Position numbers and translations under genes: made by a program | The notes under the pieces: generated by a model | Database searches by the model: none | What the model was told of the DNA's origin: nothing | The model's input: only the letters and a program-made list of their open reading frames with translations | NCBI GenBank assembly: GCA_002104905.1 | Contig: MCFE01000192.1 | Coordinates: forward strand, 1 to 64,000 | DNA: 64,000 nt | From: Basidiobolus meristosporus CBS 931.73 | Taxonomy: Eukaryota > Basidiobolomycota > Basidiobolomycetes > Basidiobolales > Basidiobolaceae | Direction of reading: 5' to 3' | Part shown: piece by piece, positions 33,176-45,048 of the stretch | Position numbering within the stretch: position 1 is the first letter of the stretch | Layout: each line of letters opens with the position of its first letter

Positions 33176-35172
33176 ATGCCTTACACTTTCCCTAGTTATC
33201 CACCCTCTGCATCTCCCGAATTATTGGAGGAATTGAAGCAAGTAGCTTTAGATTGGGCGTTCGCCCATGGTCTTGTTATGCGTGCACCGATAGAGCCACA
33301 AACCGGCTTACCACCTGCCGGTCAAGTCATTAATGCACCTTTCGCACTTCTCCCGTCGCCTTTTCCAAAACATTGTTTTGAAGAAGCCATCGAACTTCAG
33401 CCAGCCATGAACCAGCTTCTACACACCGTTTCTGAGGATCACGAGTTTTTGCAGGAAATTATGGAAAGGTGATGAAATTTTGGTATATTCAGTATCTGTC
33501 TCACAGTTTGTGCTAATGTATTCAGCGAAATAGCTTGTCCAACGTTGACGACTTCATGAAGAACCTATACGATATCTTCTTGAAGGTGAAGGGGGAGGGT
33601 TTTTCGCAGGTAGGCCATTTATCAATGGTGAGTGTGGTTGGTGGTTTTATTTATACGAGCAATTTTTAGACCGTCTCTTTGGGCATTCATCGCTCGGATT
33701 ATTTATTACACGCTGTCGGCGAAGAGAAGCCTATTATCCAACAAGTAGAATTTAATACCATCGCTTCTTCTTTCGGAAGTTTAACCGGGCTAACCGGGCA
33801 ACTGCACAGGTACGGCTCTTAAAAGGTCATCAACTTCGGCTTATATTGATGGTTTGGTAGATATCTAGTCAATCACATCCAACACTTCCACCCAGAAATC
33901 GACGCTTCCCTATATACTCGTGAATCGCTTCCAGAAAGCAAATCTTTCACTGGAATCGCCAAAGGACTTGCTCAGGCACATGAGATTTACGGAGTTCAAG
34001 AGTAGAATATTATGTATACCATTGGCTGGAATTGGACTAGTTTTGACTGATCTTCATCCTCATAGTGCGGTTATCCTCTTTGTAGTTCAACCAAATGAGC
34101 GCAATATCTTTGACCAGCGTTGGATCGAATACAACCTTCTGAACAAGTAACCATACCCTTCACATCCTTTCTTTGTCCAGACAGCACACTAACAGGCGCT
34201 CAAGTCACGGCGTACGCGTAGTTCGTAAAACCCTATCTGAGGTTGCCGAGCAGGTCACCTTGGATGACAAACGTAACCTGATCATGTAAGTACATCTCTT
34301 GCATTGCTGTCAGCTTGCTGCCGATGTTGACCTGTCTGCTACAAAAGTGATGGTAAACGTATCTCGGTAACTTATTTCCGTTCTGGCTATGGTCCCGATG
34401 ACCATCCTTCCTCCAAGGTATGATGTAAGCGTACGAAAACAAGGATAGCTAGATTATAATGAGCAATATTTAGGAGTGGGATGCTAGATTGTTGATTGAA
34501 CGCTCTCGCGCCATCAAGTGTCCAACCATTGCTTATCAACTGGTTGGCGCCAAAAAAGTGCAACAGGTTCTGGCCAAGCCCGGCTTACTAGAAAGGTACG
34601 TTGGTCCTGTCACACATCACTAAACCCTACTAAACTTTCAAATCAGGTTTGTCCAGGATAAGAAGGTTGCTGAGAGGATCCGTCGCTCTTTCGCTGGGCT
34701 GTACCCTCTAGACGCGACTCCTGAAGGACGTGCGGCTGCCGAAATGGCGCTTAGTGATCCAGATCGTTTCGTGATGAAGCCACAGCGTGAGGGTGGCGGA
34801 AACAACATCTACGGACAGGATATCATTGATGCATTGAAGCAGATGTCAGTGGAGCAACAAAGCGCATACATTCTCATGGATCTGATCGTTCCTCCCACCG
34901 TCGAGAACTTGGTGGTTCGCCAAGGACAGCTACAAAACGGCACCTTCGTTAGTGAACTCGGGGTGTACGGTATCTGGATTAGGTAGGACTGATGTTGGTT
35001 TGATTTATATAGAATGCCTTCACTCAATGTTGGTTTGAAATACACTAGTGACGGCTCCAAGGTCCTAGTCAACGAAAATGCTGGCCATTTGCTTCGTACA
35101 AAGCTTTCCGATACCAAAGAGGGCGGTGTTGCAACTGGGTACGCGGTCATTGATAGCCCATTGTTAGTTTAG
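33176..35172 (+). CDS. GSH2: Glutathione synthetase
   Basis: Ten exons: 33176-33468, 33534-33609, 33670-33809, 33861-34001, 34066-34146, 34196-34285, 34348-34417, 34474-34595, 34647-34982, 35049-35172, giving 490 residues (yeast Gsh2 491). It joins gamma-glutamylcysteine and glycine using ATP in the cytosol. Landmarks: [11 protein letters not shown] in exon 3, FEFN-type substrate segment ([11 protein letters not shown]), [30 protein letters not shown], and the Gly-rich ATP loop [10 protein letters not shown] near 385-394; the end is [16 protein letters not shown]. The exon 2 start uses TAG|CTTGTCC rather than the earlier CAG, because only that keeps frame. A stronger-looking in-frame donor sits 18 nt past the chosen end of exon 2. 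Confidence 0.95.
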
Positions 35173-35529
35173 GTCGTGATCCACATCGACTGGTGCTTCG
35201 TTTGTCCATTGAATGTTGTGTGAATAAAGTATGTTTTCACTCAAGTTATTGAGGGACATTTGCGGGAATTTACTTGTCAATGTCCCGCATGAGTGCATTT
35301 CCATTATGAGACACTGTGACTGCCTTGTCAATCAGATAGGATGAATCATTGATTTCCTGATCTGCTTCTCAGGTATTGTTTCATCCGTCAATTTAGCTCC
35401 TTGTTACATGGACAATAATTCGAATTTTATCCAATTTCTGGATCGAAACAATCATCAACTCCTTGGTGAACAATCACCTGAACCTAGACCTAGACTTCTA
35501 TCCCTTTTTCCACTTCAGCCAGCATTCTC
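35173..35529. other. Intergenic, GSH2 to Vps17-like
   Basis: 3' end plus promoter. No gene is seen. Confidence 0.6.
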
Positions 35530-37208
35530 ATGCCTGAGCCCATAACAAGTGCATTTTCTGAGAGTGCCATGACCAAGCAACCAATCACTTTCTACAAAGA
35601 AGAGAATCCCCCTCTTGTTCTTACGCTCAAGTCCATCGACAAAGCCAAGCGAGATCTCGTCTACCGCATTAAAGCAAAGGTATGTTTTGCCGGATACACT
35701 TACCCTTCGCTGTACTCAAGCAAAGAAACTTGTCTATTTTTACTGTGTGTACTCCGAACGCCAACCACTTCCGCCCATCTTCGTTGTACTATAGTCCGAA
35801 TTAACACAGTACAGGAAGAAGAACTACGACACGGTCGAAAGAACCTACGCCGAGTTCGAGCGACTGCATAGCTATCTGGTTAATGCTTACCCCGAATGTA
35901 TCGTCCCCATACTCCCTCGCCAACCTGATGACACCGGTAATCTTGATAGGAGTTTACGGCTGATTAAGAATTCCCTTCAAATCTTTTTGACTAGATTGGC
36001 TTCACACCCAATTTTACGTCAGGATTCGGAACTTCAATCATTCATCGAGTCCGATTTTGTGGTACGGTTTCTACTGAGGTTGTTTTGTTGAGGTCGGTAG
36101 CCCAACTTGCTAACCAAACATGCATACAGTATACACCCACAAGTAGAGCCAACCCGATCAAGGTTAGTCGTTTCCGTACGAAGCCCAAGGACGCCGGAAA
36201 CATATCCGAAGACAGAAAGGACCCGCTAGATCAAGAGTATTCGGCGCTAGTTGCGCTCGAAAGCAACCTCCAGAATGCTTCGAAGATCCTGACTCGCATT
36301 ACCAAAGCGAACAAAAGTAATTTCGACTCATTGTATGCTTATCCAATCCGGTCACTGAATGTGCCCTCCTCTCCAATGAACCCTTTTTCATCATAGACCT
36401 CACCGGATCTGAGGCGGAGGTCGCGGTCAAATTGTCATCATTCGCTGCATCCGAAGTAAACAGTCCGATGTCCAAGTATGGAACTTGCCTAACATGCAAA
36501 GCCGATTGTTAGTATTCACGCAACTCCCCTAGGCCTCTACGAAAACTAGGTGAATGTTTCCTTAAATGTGGCGAGCTGAATGGAGTGCAGGTAATTACTA
36601 GCTTCTGGGCTTCCCAAGACTTCGGTGTATTTATCACTAGGCCATTCTGCAGTTAGATCATAGGAACGCGCTACTGGGATACCTCTTTGACAGCTACGTC
36701 AGAAATGCCAAGTACATCCAGGTAATGAGGAATTTCGCAGACCAGGTGGTCAGCAATCGGTTCGAATAACGCTTGTTTTTGGAGTAGCTGTTGCTTCTAA
36801 ACCGCATCAATGTCAAAGCGGAATACGAAAACTCCGTCAAGACCTCGGAAAAACGACGACAGGCCATAGTGGTGATGAAAGCTTCGTCAAATATCAAGTC
36901 GGAAAAGGTCAACCAGGCGGTGGAAGATCTGGAGGAGGTAGCCATCACTTTCTTCGACTCGGCTTTGCTCAAGGTCGACATGTGATCTAACCGTTTCTGT
37001 GAATGCTGTCCAGGCCAAACAATTCGAGACCTACAAGCGAGCCCTGCACAACAAGATTGACAGGAACCTGAGAAGTGAGATTGAGATTTACGAAGAAACC
37101 AAGGTGTACGACTTTTTGAGCTGCTTCAACACGTACGCACGAAAGCAACTGGAACTGGAGCGACAGAAAGTTCAGTTGTGGGAAAGGATGTTGAACGAGT
37201 TGATTTAG
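35530..37208 (+). CDS. VPS17: PX-BAR sorting nexin, Vps17-like retromer subunit
   Basis: Eight exons: 35530-35679, 35795-36061, 36130-36316, 36397-36475, 36533-36590, 36653-36721, 36788-36937, 37014-37208, giving 384 residues. The N-terminal PX domain (about 18-140) reads TFYKEENPPLVLTLKS, RTYAEFERLHSYL, CIVPILPRQ, LASHPILRQD and FIESDFVYTP. The last elements match Vps17, where the PX domain lacks the RRF/Y signature for strong PI3P binding, as here. The rest is a helical BAR region with EKRRQAIVVM and a charged coiled coil. Vps17 pairs with Vps5 to tubulate endosomes for retrograde transport. The protein is shorter than yeast Vps17 (551) because it lacks a long N-terminal extension. Other fungal PX-BAR nexins remain possible. 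Confidence 0.8.
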
Positions 37209-37822
37209 CTGCTCATGTTACTCTTCGTCCCCACTCGATAATCTGTCTACAGGCAATACCAACATCTAAATGATCCCCAGGAATGTCTTGCTCTGTAGAG
37301 GTTCCACTTTCTTACTTTTTCTGACTTTCAACCACCAAAACATCCCTCTCCTCCTAGATCCAAACCAACCTTCCCCATTTTTACACTGAATGCACTGCAC
37401 TAAGTATCATTCATGGGTTTTGTGAGCATTTAATCAAAGCGATTAAAATAATAAATAGCAGCGTCCGTTCTTTGATAAAGTTCCACCCGAATATTTGGCA
37501 ACAAGAAGTTAGCTATGTATGGGAGTGGGGGACAAACGAGTCCCGGAAAGGTGAGGGATTGGTGGGATACTGAGTGGGCGAGCAGAAAGGGGAAAAGAAT
37601 ATTGCGCAATATGTAGAAAAGAAACGGGAGCCAGGCTCTAGATGATGTTTCCCGTGTAACTGGGGTTTCTATTCCCTTCTATCCTCCATTTGATGGGCTG
37701 GATGATGAAGGGTACGGATAATGGAACTTGAACTTGCACTTCGATGTGTGTCGACGTAGATACCGGATGCTCGTATGTATTTTGGCTGGGTTTGTTTGGT
37801 TTGCGATGCTCCATCAAGCCCG
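37209..37822. other. Intergenic between convergent Vps17-like and Mpo1-like genes
   Basis: Two 3' regions. The plus-strand readings beginning at 37744 are antisense to the Mpo1-like gene. Nothing else is seen. Confidence 0.6.
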
Positions 37823-38588
37823 CTAGTGATGCTTACCGTTGGCCACTCCCTTTTTCTTCTGCTCCGCGTAAACCGCCTTCCCGACCGCCACTTGCATGCG
37901 TTGCTGCAGCGCGGGACGATATCCCAACGCGAAGAGGATCTCGAGGAAGACGAAGAAGGGGGAGAAGAGTAGAACTAAGGGAAGATTGCGCGTAAGTACG
38001 ACTATTCAGCTAACGAGGAAAGCAAGATTTCGTAGGCAAGGTGGAGATGGAGCAGAGGGCTCCGAAAAGCGGGGGGGAGAATGCAGGGACTTACCATGGA
38101 TAAGGTTATCCCGGAAATTCAAGGGCTGTTTCTCGAAAAACCGGTGGGTGAACAGTTGCAGTCCCCAACAGGTCAAGTGGATGATGAGGGCCCACTGGAA
38201 GTAGTTTGGTAAAGCGTTGGAGAAGCGTAGGGAGTAATAGGCGGTGCACAGCAGTACCGGCGAGTAGAAAATCTAAATGGTTCAAATACTCGAAATGAGT
38301 AAGGTCTTCCCCGCGCGTTGGTTGCCAGAATATGCTTACCGCTGCCACAGGTTCCAGCAGAAAGTAGAAGGAGATATAACCCAGGACCGCCAACCAAGGA
38401 AGATGGACCGGGATGGGCTGACTGCTCCAAATATTCACGTGAAATAGGGGACCCAACTTCACGGTCAGCGTGAAGGCGCTCCAGAGCAACAGAGGAATGC
38501 CCACAACGTGGCTTACGATGTTGACCCTGTTGGCGTGGTGCTGGCCGTAGAAGATAAACTGCTTTTCAAAGTCAAGGTATCTGCTCAT
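37823..38588 (-). CDS. MPO1: Mpo1-like (DUF962) ER membrane dioxygenase
   Basis: Three exons on the minus strand, 38588-38340, 38272-38095 and 37974-37823, with 67- and 120-nt introns, give 192 residues. The N-terminus QFIFYGQHHANRVNIVSHVVG holds the conserved His pair and Asn of the family. Hydrophobic segments follow (VVGIPLLLWSAFTL, WLAVLGYISFYFLLEP). Later come HRFFEKQPLNFRDNLIHV and LLFSPFFVFLEILFALGY. Yeast Mpo1 (174 residues) is an Fe2+-dependent dioxygenase that alpha-oxidises 2-hydroxy fatty acids from phytosphingosine breakdown. The final residues GVANGKHH read through a GGTAAG that could also act as a donor. Family call strong; reaction inferred. Confidence 0.88.
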
Positions 38589-39136
38589 ATTACGGGCTTT
38601 AGTGTGGGTGGGTTAGGTTAGAAAAGGCTTGCGGGTTTAGTGGGATGGGAGAACCAGGTTCCTCTGTTTTAAAGAGTTGGGCTGTTAGAGAGCTTAGCGC
38701 AATAAGCGACTGGTAGACACCACGTCAGTACGTTTTAGAGAGGTGCGCAGTTTGGAGAGGTAACCAAAGAGAATGGTGGAAAATCATTTAAATGCCTCGT
38801 TCCCAACAACCCCTCGAAAATGGATGCGATATATAGAAATACACATGTGTCTATGGAGATTTAGTCGGGCACCAATAGGATGTACCTCGCATGCATCCTT
38901 TATGCTAGTAAAAACCATTCGTGCCATGATTTATTAAATCGTGTTTGAGGATTGATTACTATTTGCTAGAGGCATGGTCTAGATTAAGGTTGAGACCACC
39001 AGAGTCCCCCATCCATCGTATCGTTCCAACCAAAGACTATGCAGCCATCTTCAACAAGTGTAATTTGAACGAGGTAAGTTTATTGAGCTTTGTCCAACCA
39101 GACAGGAAGTTCAACCGTGGATGGATTTGAAAGAAC
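38589..39136. other. Intergenic, Mpo1-like promoter and RPS24 3' end
   Basis: No gene is supported. A 61-codon reading on + (38945-39130) has no family features. Confidence 0.6.
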
Positions 39137-39694
39137 TTATTCAGACTTGGTCTTGGGGCCCTTGGTCTTGGCAGTACCGCGGAACTTCTTGAGACGGTTC
39201 TTGCGCTCCTTGCGTTGCTTGCGAGAAGTGATACCATGCTCGCCAAGTCCGTGACGAACCAAGCGGTACTTGGGCTCGAACTTCTTGGCGGAATCCAAGG
39301 AGTCGTAAATGAGGGCAAACCCGGTGGACTTGCCACCACCGAACACGGTACGGAAACCGAAGCAGAAGACGTTCTCCTTGTCAGATTTGTACATCTTGGC
39401 GAGCTTTTCGCGAAGTTCGTCCTTGCTGATGTTGGCCTTGCCGGGGTGCAAGATGTCGACGACGAACTGTTTGCGTTGCAAAAGACGGTTGGTCAAGAAT
39501 TTGCGAGTACGAATGGTTACGGTGGCGTCGGCCTGCAAATAGTCAAACGAAATAATGTTACTTCCGGTTCCTCTACGACATATCTATCTATCTCAGATCT
39601 CCATCCATCCGTGCATTCCGGGATGATGATGATGATGATGATGACTACCCTACAGTGAATTCTCCTATTGATTAATCTGCTCTATACTGACCAT
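39137..39694 (-). CDS. RPS24: 40S ribosomal protein S24
   Basis: Two exons on the minus strand, 39694-39692 and 39532-39137, give 132 residues. The first coding exon is the ATG alone, followed by an intron of 159 nt with a GTCAGT donor and a TTTGCAG acceptor. Exon 2 continues [86 protein letters not shown] and a basic tail, as in eS24. A start ATG split off by an intron is common in fungal ribosomal protein genes. The intron holds a GAT triplet repeat. The first exon is the only less certain part. Confidence 0.93.
39622..39643. repeat. (GAT)n microsatellite, about 7 units
   Basis: Perfect trinucleotide run inside the RPS24 intron. Confidence 0.9.
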
Positions 39695-40107
39695 CTTTAT
39701 AGTTTCAGTCCTTGAACCACGGGGATATAGAAACACGGGAAAGAGAGAGATTCTTCCAAAGGTCGTTTACTTTATTCATCTCCATGAAAAAAATTCATCT
39801 GACTCAGCATATAATCGCTCCACCAATCACTCCGGTATAAATGTGCAGATGGTCAAATTCTGATCCGGCGAGCATGCATTTTGCTATGGGAATTTAACTG
39901 GATTGCTTAGCTCTATCCAACTTTGCAAGGGGAATTAAGCTGGATTACACATTGCCGCAGATGACGGTTGTATTTCGTTGTTACTGGTGTTGATGCGTCA
40001 GTCGGTGCTTTCGATGTCTCTTGAAGGGTGGCAATATAAATACAATTATGAACATATTTGTATTCAGGCATGGTGTGATCAACACTGGTTCTCGTTGTAC
40101 ATCTCCA
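39695..40107. other. Intergenic, RPS24 promoter and 3' end of the helical-protein gene
   Basis: No gene is seen. Confidence 0.6.
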
Positions 40108-42278
40108 CTAGCTCACCAATGAATGAATGCTCAATAGAGCTTGGGTTGAGTTCATGGCAGAAATCCAGGATAATCGTGCAAGTGGAGATATCACAAAGGG
40201 TCGATCCCTTTGGATGGACTCCGCATCTATCCAGCTAGAAGAGTTGAGTAAGTGCATGAAATTCTCAAATGATCCGAGTGGCATTACCAGCCGTGGCACT
40301 ATGTCCAATCGATTATGATCGCTAGCGATCTTAAATATTTGCTCTATGGTAACGAAAGTACGACTACTTGCGTCGAGTGACTCCTGCAGAGCATTGGCAA
40401 ACATGTCGACCGAAGTTTCGTTAAATGGAAGGTGATCTGGGCGCAGCACTGTCAATACCTCGGTCCACAATGAGGGGTGCTGGGAAACTTACCTCGTGCT
40501 ATCTCTGCAAAGCCATGGCTCGACAGATTGGTCAAGTCATCGGATGATCGTTCAGACGGATGACTTATCCACGAGCAGAATGTCAACGGCCCTTCGAGCT
40601 ATGATCAGAGAGTCATGCGATTAGGATTGCTCGAAGATGGCAGAGCCGACAATGCTTACCCCCGATAGAGAGCTGAATTGCCCAACATTTGCTATCCATG
40701 AATAGACTTTCTCTCGCCATGACACTGGCGTTATCGAAAGTAGCCAAACGCAATGCGCTCTATAGGTTGGCGAATCTAATGATTCGTTCTTCAGAATTCG
40801 GTCACGTAGTCTAAGAAAGTCGTCGTAATCGCACGGGCTCTGCGGCGGATTGCTGAGGAGACGGACCAGTTGGCCAAGGTATTCGGGATAAAACTAAGTC
40901 ATAGGATTTTAGTGTCGACAAAGGTTGGAACGATGGTTGTGGGGCCATACGTTTGGCAATTGCTCGGGCGGAGAATCCTCAAAAAAGCATTGGTTCCACC
41001 CAATAAATGCTCGGACAACACGCCAATCCGACGTATCCTGAATTAGCTTGACCAGAAAATCGAAGGCTTTAGGGCCTACTGCCGAGTTGTCGAGGGTTAC
41101 CCTGTACACTAGTGAGTTTCTGATGGCATCCCGTATATCGCGGGGTCTGAGGTAGCGACCAAACAATATAGTGTTGAGAACACTCGTCACCTGATCAGAG
41201 AAGCTGTTGATACTGGTGGCATAGTAGAAGTTAAAAGTTGCTACCACACTTACTTCATGCTCAAGGATAAGCGGAGAAAATATACACAGGCTATTGAACA
41301 ATGTTAGTACTCACTAATGTGGGGAGTATCCATACTGGGCAGCATACCTCTTCCTCGTACTTATATCCAAGCCATCGTATACAAATTGATTCACGAAGAT
41401 TATTTCCTTGATCAAGGCCTCCATGAAAACCAGTTGAGTCGCAGTTGAGATCTGCTTTCCCTCCGTCGCATCACTGTGGGCAATTCCCTTACATAGGCCC
41501 AGTACTTTTCAACAAGGCGAATGGAGTGTGGGCTTGTACAAAGGCGAATACAATCGATACACAGAATTGGGAGAAGCTCGGGCTAGTTTGAATACGATAT
41601 CCTTTGTAAGTTTGTTTTGATAAGGTAGTTGATGGTATCATCCTAGCATACCAGAAGCTGGGGATTTAATTGCAATGTATCGTCGATAAATGATATTAAT
41701 GTGTCTATCGATTCGTGGATAAGTAGTTCATCGACCTCATACGAAGAGAATCCACACTGTTGTGCGATAGGCAGCGCTTCAGTTACGGCAGAATTGCGAG
41801 TTTTGAGTAATTGACGAATGCTAGACAAACACCAGAAACTGGGGATAATCGAGGTGCGGATTAGAAAACTGAAGTAGGGTGAAGCATAAATAATGGTAAC
41901 CTCGAGCTCGAGTCGACATCTGTTTCGAGGTTTTCTTCCTCCGCAACATATTGGTTAAACAGGCAAGAAGTGACTTGGCGGTAGATTTCTGGACTGAAAA
42001 TTAAGGATTGATGACAGAGAGAATTGGTGGCTGCTTTTAAGATCTCCGAAGGGTCCTGGGGTTGGGATTCTTTTTGGTTTTTCTCTGTGTAGTGCTAGCG
42101 AGACGAAAATGAGTCGATCTTCCACAAAAATAATGCCAGCAATGAATACCTTCTCTAGATCCCATAGGGAACTTGAGAGCAAATGCCGGCTTTTCTGGTA
42201 CTCTGATAGTGATTGCGTCGTCAATTCAGGGACCTTTTTCCATTTATTTATTTCCTGTTCTGTTTCAAACCAATTCAT
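40108..42278 (-). CDS. All-helical protein of 551 residues, possibly related to Fanconi anemia group C (FANCC)
   Basis: Ten exons on the minus strand: 42278-42150, 42094-41901, 41838-41652, 41601-41540, 41473-41348, 41290-41254, 41190-40951, 40893-40660, 40598-40493, 40448-40108. All join in frame to 551 residues plus stop, and one intron has a perfect TACTAAC branch site. No signal peptide, TM segment or known catalytic motif; the sequence is leucine-rich, amphipathic and helical throughout. From memory of human FANCC (558 residues) I see similar order and spacing: SSFWCLSSIRQLL early, CIFSPLILEHEV mid, FDFLVKLIQD then GWNQCFFED, FYPEYLGQLVRLL, and a YRAHCVWLLS/LTFCSW segment later. Identity is low and this is inference. 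Otherwise it is a conserved-looking hypothetical helical-repeat protein. The gene model is better supported than the name. Confidence 0.75.
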
Positions 42279-42779
42279 CAACGTTTATGACATAGAAGAT
42301 TCCAGAGCACTTTAGGTGGAGGCAGGCTCTGAGAGATAGTAAAGAAATCACGAGATTATAATGAAAAGGAATAATGCTGTAAAGATCAACCAAATCCAAA
42401 CCCAAATCCAAATAAATACTCCGATCATGTATTATATATTATGGTTGATACCATGTTTTCACTTGATTTTCTTTCCCAAGCTGTCATATAGCCCAAATAG
42501 TGTGTATCGATTGTAATAGAGCCCTTTGCCGTACTAATCATTGAGCATAATCACTGCATGCAATCCAGAGATCCCCCAGCTATTCTTTGGACTGCATCGA
42601 TTGTCTGAAATTAACACGAGTAGAAGAATAGCCATCTACTGTCCATTTCGGTATAAGACTGATGATTTTGGGACAACCCATCAGGTTTACTCTCCCAAAA
42701 GCTGGTCCACCAGTTGGTAAAATGAATCATTAGAAAGTCTTTTTTACTAAAGCACATTCGACAAGGCTCTACTCCACCA
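42279..42779. other. Divergent promoter region with CCAAAY hexamer run
   Basis: Lies between two diverging genes. A short run of CCAAAT/CCAAAC hexamers sits near 42389-42412. No gene is seen. Confidence 0.6.
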
Positions 42780-43469
42780 ATGCACACAAATACCTTAAGC
42801 TCTGCAGATGATGGGAGTCACTCACCGAACCATTATACCAGAAGTCCAATAGAGACTAGCAGCTTGAGACACTACGCTACCGGATCGCTAGCCGTTCCCT
42901 CGGAAGCGTACACAAGTCGCAATTCAATCCCGGATTTCTACAATCCCCTAGCCAGCCCTTCAAGATCCTATGAGGAGATAGGCTATATGCCAGGCACAAT
43001 GGAGTACGAGCTCGCGGCTGACTATTTAAGGATGTCTATGGGAACCACATCCATCAATCAATATCAGACAAGATCATATCTATCCACCCCTACGCCGCCT
43101 CTTATAGTTGCGTCCCCAGCACACTCCAGCGTTTGCCCAAGTATCGGAAGAAAAGGTAAAGAGAAAGAGATCCACAACAGCCACGACAGTTCCAAACTCT
43201 ATCCCACCTCAGATCAACCGCTATTTTCCCAGTCCATCCCCATTGAAGATATCCATATAGAGCCCCATCATTACATGATCCCCACAGGGGCCTACCTCTT
43301 CTTATTTGGCTTTCTACTGATGCCGTTGTGGTGGCTGGGCTCCCGATATCCGAGGGTTCCCAACTCGAAGATGGAGCAACGCTGGAAGTGCTACAATCGG
43401 CTGATGTCGTTTATCTCGGTGTTTATTTTGTGTGGGATTTTTGCGTTCACCGTATGGGCATTAAGTTAA
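42780..43469 (+). CDS. Fungal serine-rich protein with two C-terminal membrane segments
   Basis: One exon, 229 residues. The first about 160 residues are polar, rich in Ser, Thr, Pro and Tyr, and look disordered. Two hydrophobic segments follow, at about 170-187 (GAYLFLFGFLLMPLWWLG) and about 208-228 (LMSFISVFILCGIFAFTVWA), joined by SRYPRVPNSKMEQRWKCYNR. A Pro-Trp-Trp-x-Gly motif, a basic link and a second helix at the very end form a layout I recall from uncharacterised fungal proteins, so it may be a conserved fungal family. The likely topology is a hairpin with the long N-terminus in the cytosol. No enzymatic motif is seen; the function is unknown. Confidence 0.75.
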   Translation: MHTNTLSSADDGSHSPNHYTRSPIETSSLRHYATGSLAVPSEAYTSRNSIPDFYNPLASPSRSYEEIGYMPGTMEYELAADYLRMSMGTTSINQYQTRSYLSTPTPPLIVASPAHSSVCPSIGRKGKEKEIHNSHDSSKLYPTSDQPLFSQSIPIEDIHIEPHHYMIPTGAYLFLFGFLLMPLWWLGSRYPRVPNSKMEQRWKCYNRLMSFISVFILCGIFAFTVWALS

Positions 43470-43761
43470 GAACGAATCTCCACCTTTGGCTATTTAACTC
43501 GATTACTAGCTGATGAGCTGTCGACTTCCAAATAAATACCCAGTTTGAAGTATGCATCACGAAGAACAAACCTGCTTGAACGATCGATTGTGAGAAGGGT
43601 GGTTTATTTGACAAGGACCAGTCTGCGCCAAATTACTGGGATGAGTTTGTATATCCCTCACATTACAGAAACAAATATTACATGGCAAAAGGAAATGTAT
43701 GATTAAAATGACACTAAACTAATCAAGAAAACATGTGTATATTCAGATAGGGCGGTATGCG
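43470..43761. other. Intergenic between convergent genes
   Basis: 3' ends of the two-TM gene and the ING gene. No further feature. Confidence 0.6.
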
Positions 43762-45048
43762 TCATCTCGATCTGTGCTTCTTCATCTGCGATTGACATTC
43801 TTTACAGTACCACGCACCTTTGGGGGGTGCCTTGAGATCCACACACTGGTAGTGGAACCATTCGATTTCACACTGCCGGTACAGAATGAGTATCAAGCAT
43901 GCGCAAGCTTAGTTACTAGATTTCAATTTACCTCTGTGTTGTCGCACGCAATCATCTCTCCGAAAGATATTTGATTGCAATAGCAATAGGTGGGCTCATT
44001 CGGATCGATTGGTGACTCTTGGGAGTTTGCGCTTTAGGTGCCCGAGAACATTACGTTACTAACCTGATCTGCCGAAACTCCAGATGCTCACCTACCTTCT
44101 TTTCAACTTGTCTTTATGCGATCCATCCCGCTCCCTCCTGTGGGTTCGTTCCTTAAATCCATTCTGATTGTGAGGCCTTGTGGGTTTGTCCTGAGGCTTT
44201 TCAGTGTGATTGGAATCCACCCCTGACTCAGACGTCTCCGAATTCTCTTTACGATTACGCCTGCCTGTAACCGCGTAAACAAGCGTTAGAAAAGTTCAGG
44301 AGAACAACAAGGCGGTGTGGTGTAGAACCCGTCAGTAGAACGGAACTCAAACCCAAGCCCCACAAATCCTTCCTACAAAACCTTACCGTTTCTTCTCTCC
44401 CCGCGGCTTGGTTTTTTCTTTGTGGAGGGATTTTCATCGCCGCTGCTTGCTTGGTGGGTGGTTTCGTGTACGTTCAAAATGTTTCGGGAGTCGTAACGGG
44501 TTTGCTCAGCCTGCTCGTTGTCCAGGAAGCCTTTCCAATCCCTATCAAGTCTTGTAAGGTGTTTTTGAACCTAAAAAGATGCCAGTTTAGTAGTGCTATC
44601 GCCGGGATCAGCTAAAGTAATTCTCACCGTTTCGTGAAGAGTATCAGCCAACTGAACTCGCTCCGCCTCTGGCGAAAGTGTCTGCTTGACGTAATTGTGT
44701 AGCCTTCTTATGGCCTGATTTCGCTCCTTCATATTGTCCAGGGTAGATAGATTGATGTATGAATTGACTTCTTCGTCCAAATCACTGGTGAATTCTAGAC
44801 AACGAATACCCAGTGGTGAGTGTACATGGATGAGAGGTAAGGGGGGTTGGGTGGGAAATATTTGGAAACAGGCATACTTTGTGAGAATGCTTCCACTTCT
44901 TTGAACGACGTACAAAAACGCTGCAACTCCGAAGGCAACGAATCAAGAGCTAGTTGAAATGATACGATTAACTTGAGACAAACAGTATGGAAGTGCGCCA
45001 TCTATCTCCGGTATGCTTACTATCAAGATAATCTCTAACGTAGTCCAT
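43762..45048 (-). CDS. ING-family chromatin reader with PHD finger
   Basis: Seven exons on the minus strand: 45048-45021, 44949-44878, 44794-44628, 44570-44387, 44264-44096, 44031-43932, 43872-43762, giving 276 residues. The N-terminal ING domain reads [20 protein letters not shown] and continues in a coiled coil with a [15 protein letters not shown] segment. A Ser/Lys/Arg-rich linker follows. The C-terminal PHD finger has Cys223, Cys225, Cys236, Cys241, His247, Cys250, Cys263 and Cys266, with [10 protein letters not shown] and [10 protein letters not shown] as in readers of trimethylated H3K4. ING proteins (yeast Yng1, Yng2, Pho23) anchor histone acetyltransferase or deacetylase complexes. 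Which complex applies is not shown. A basic tail (MKKHRSR) ends the protein. Confidence 0.92.
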
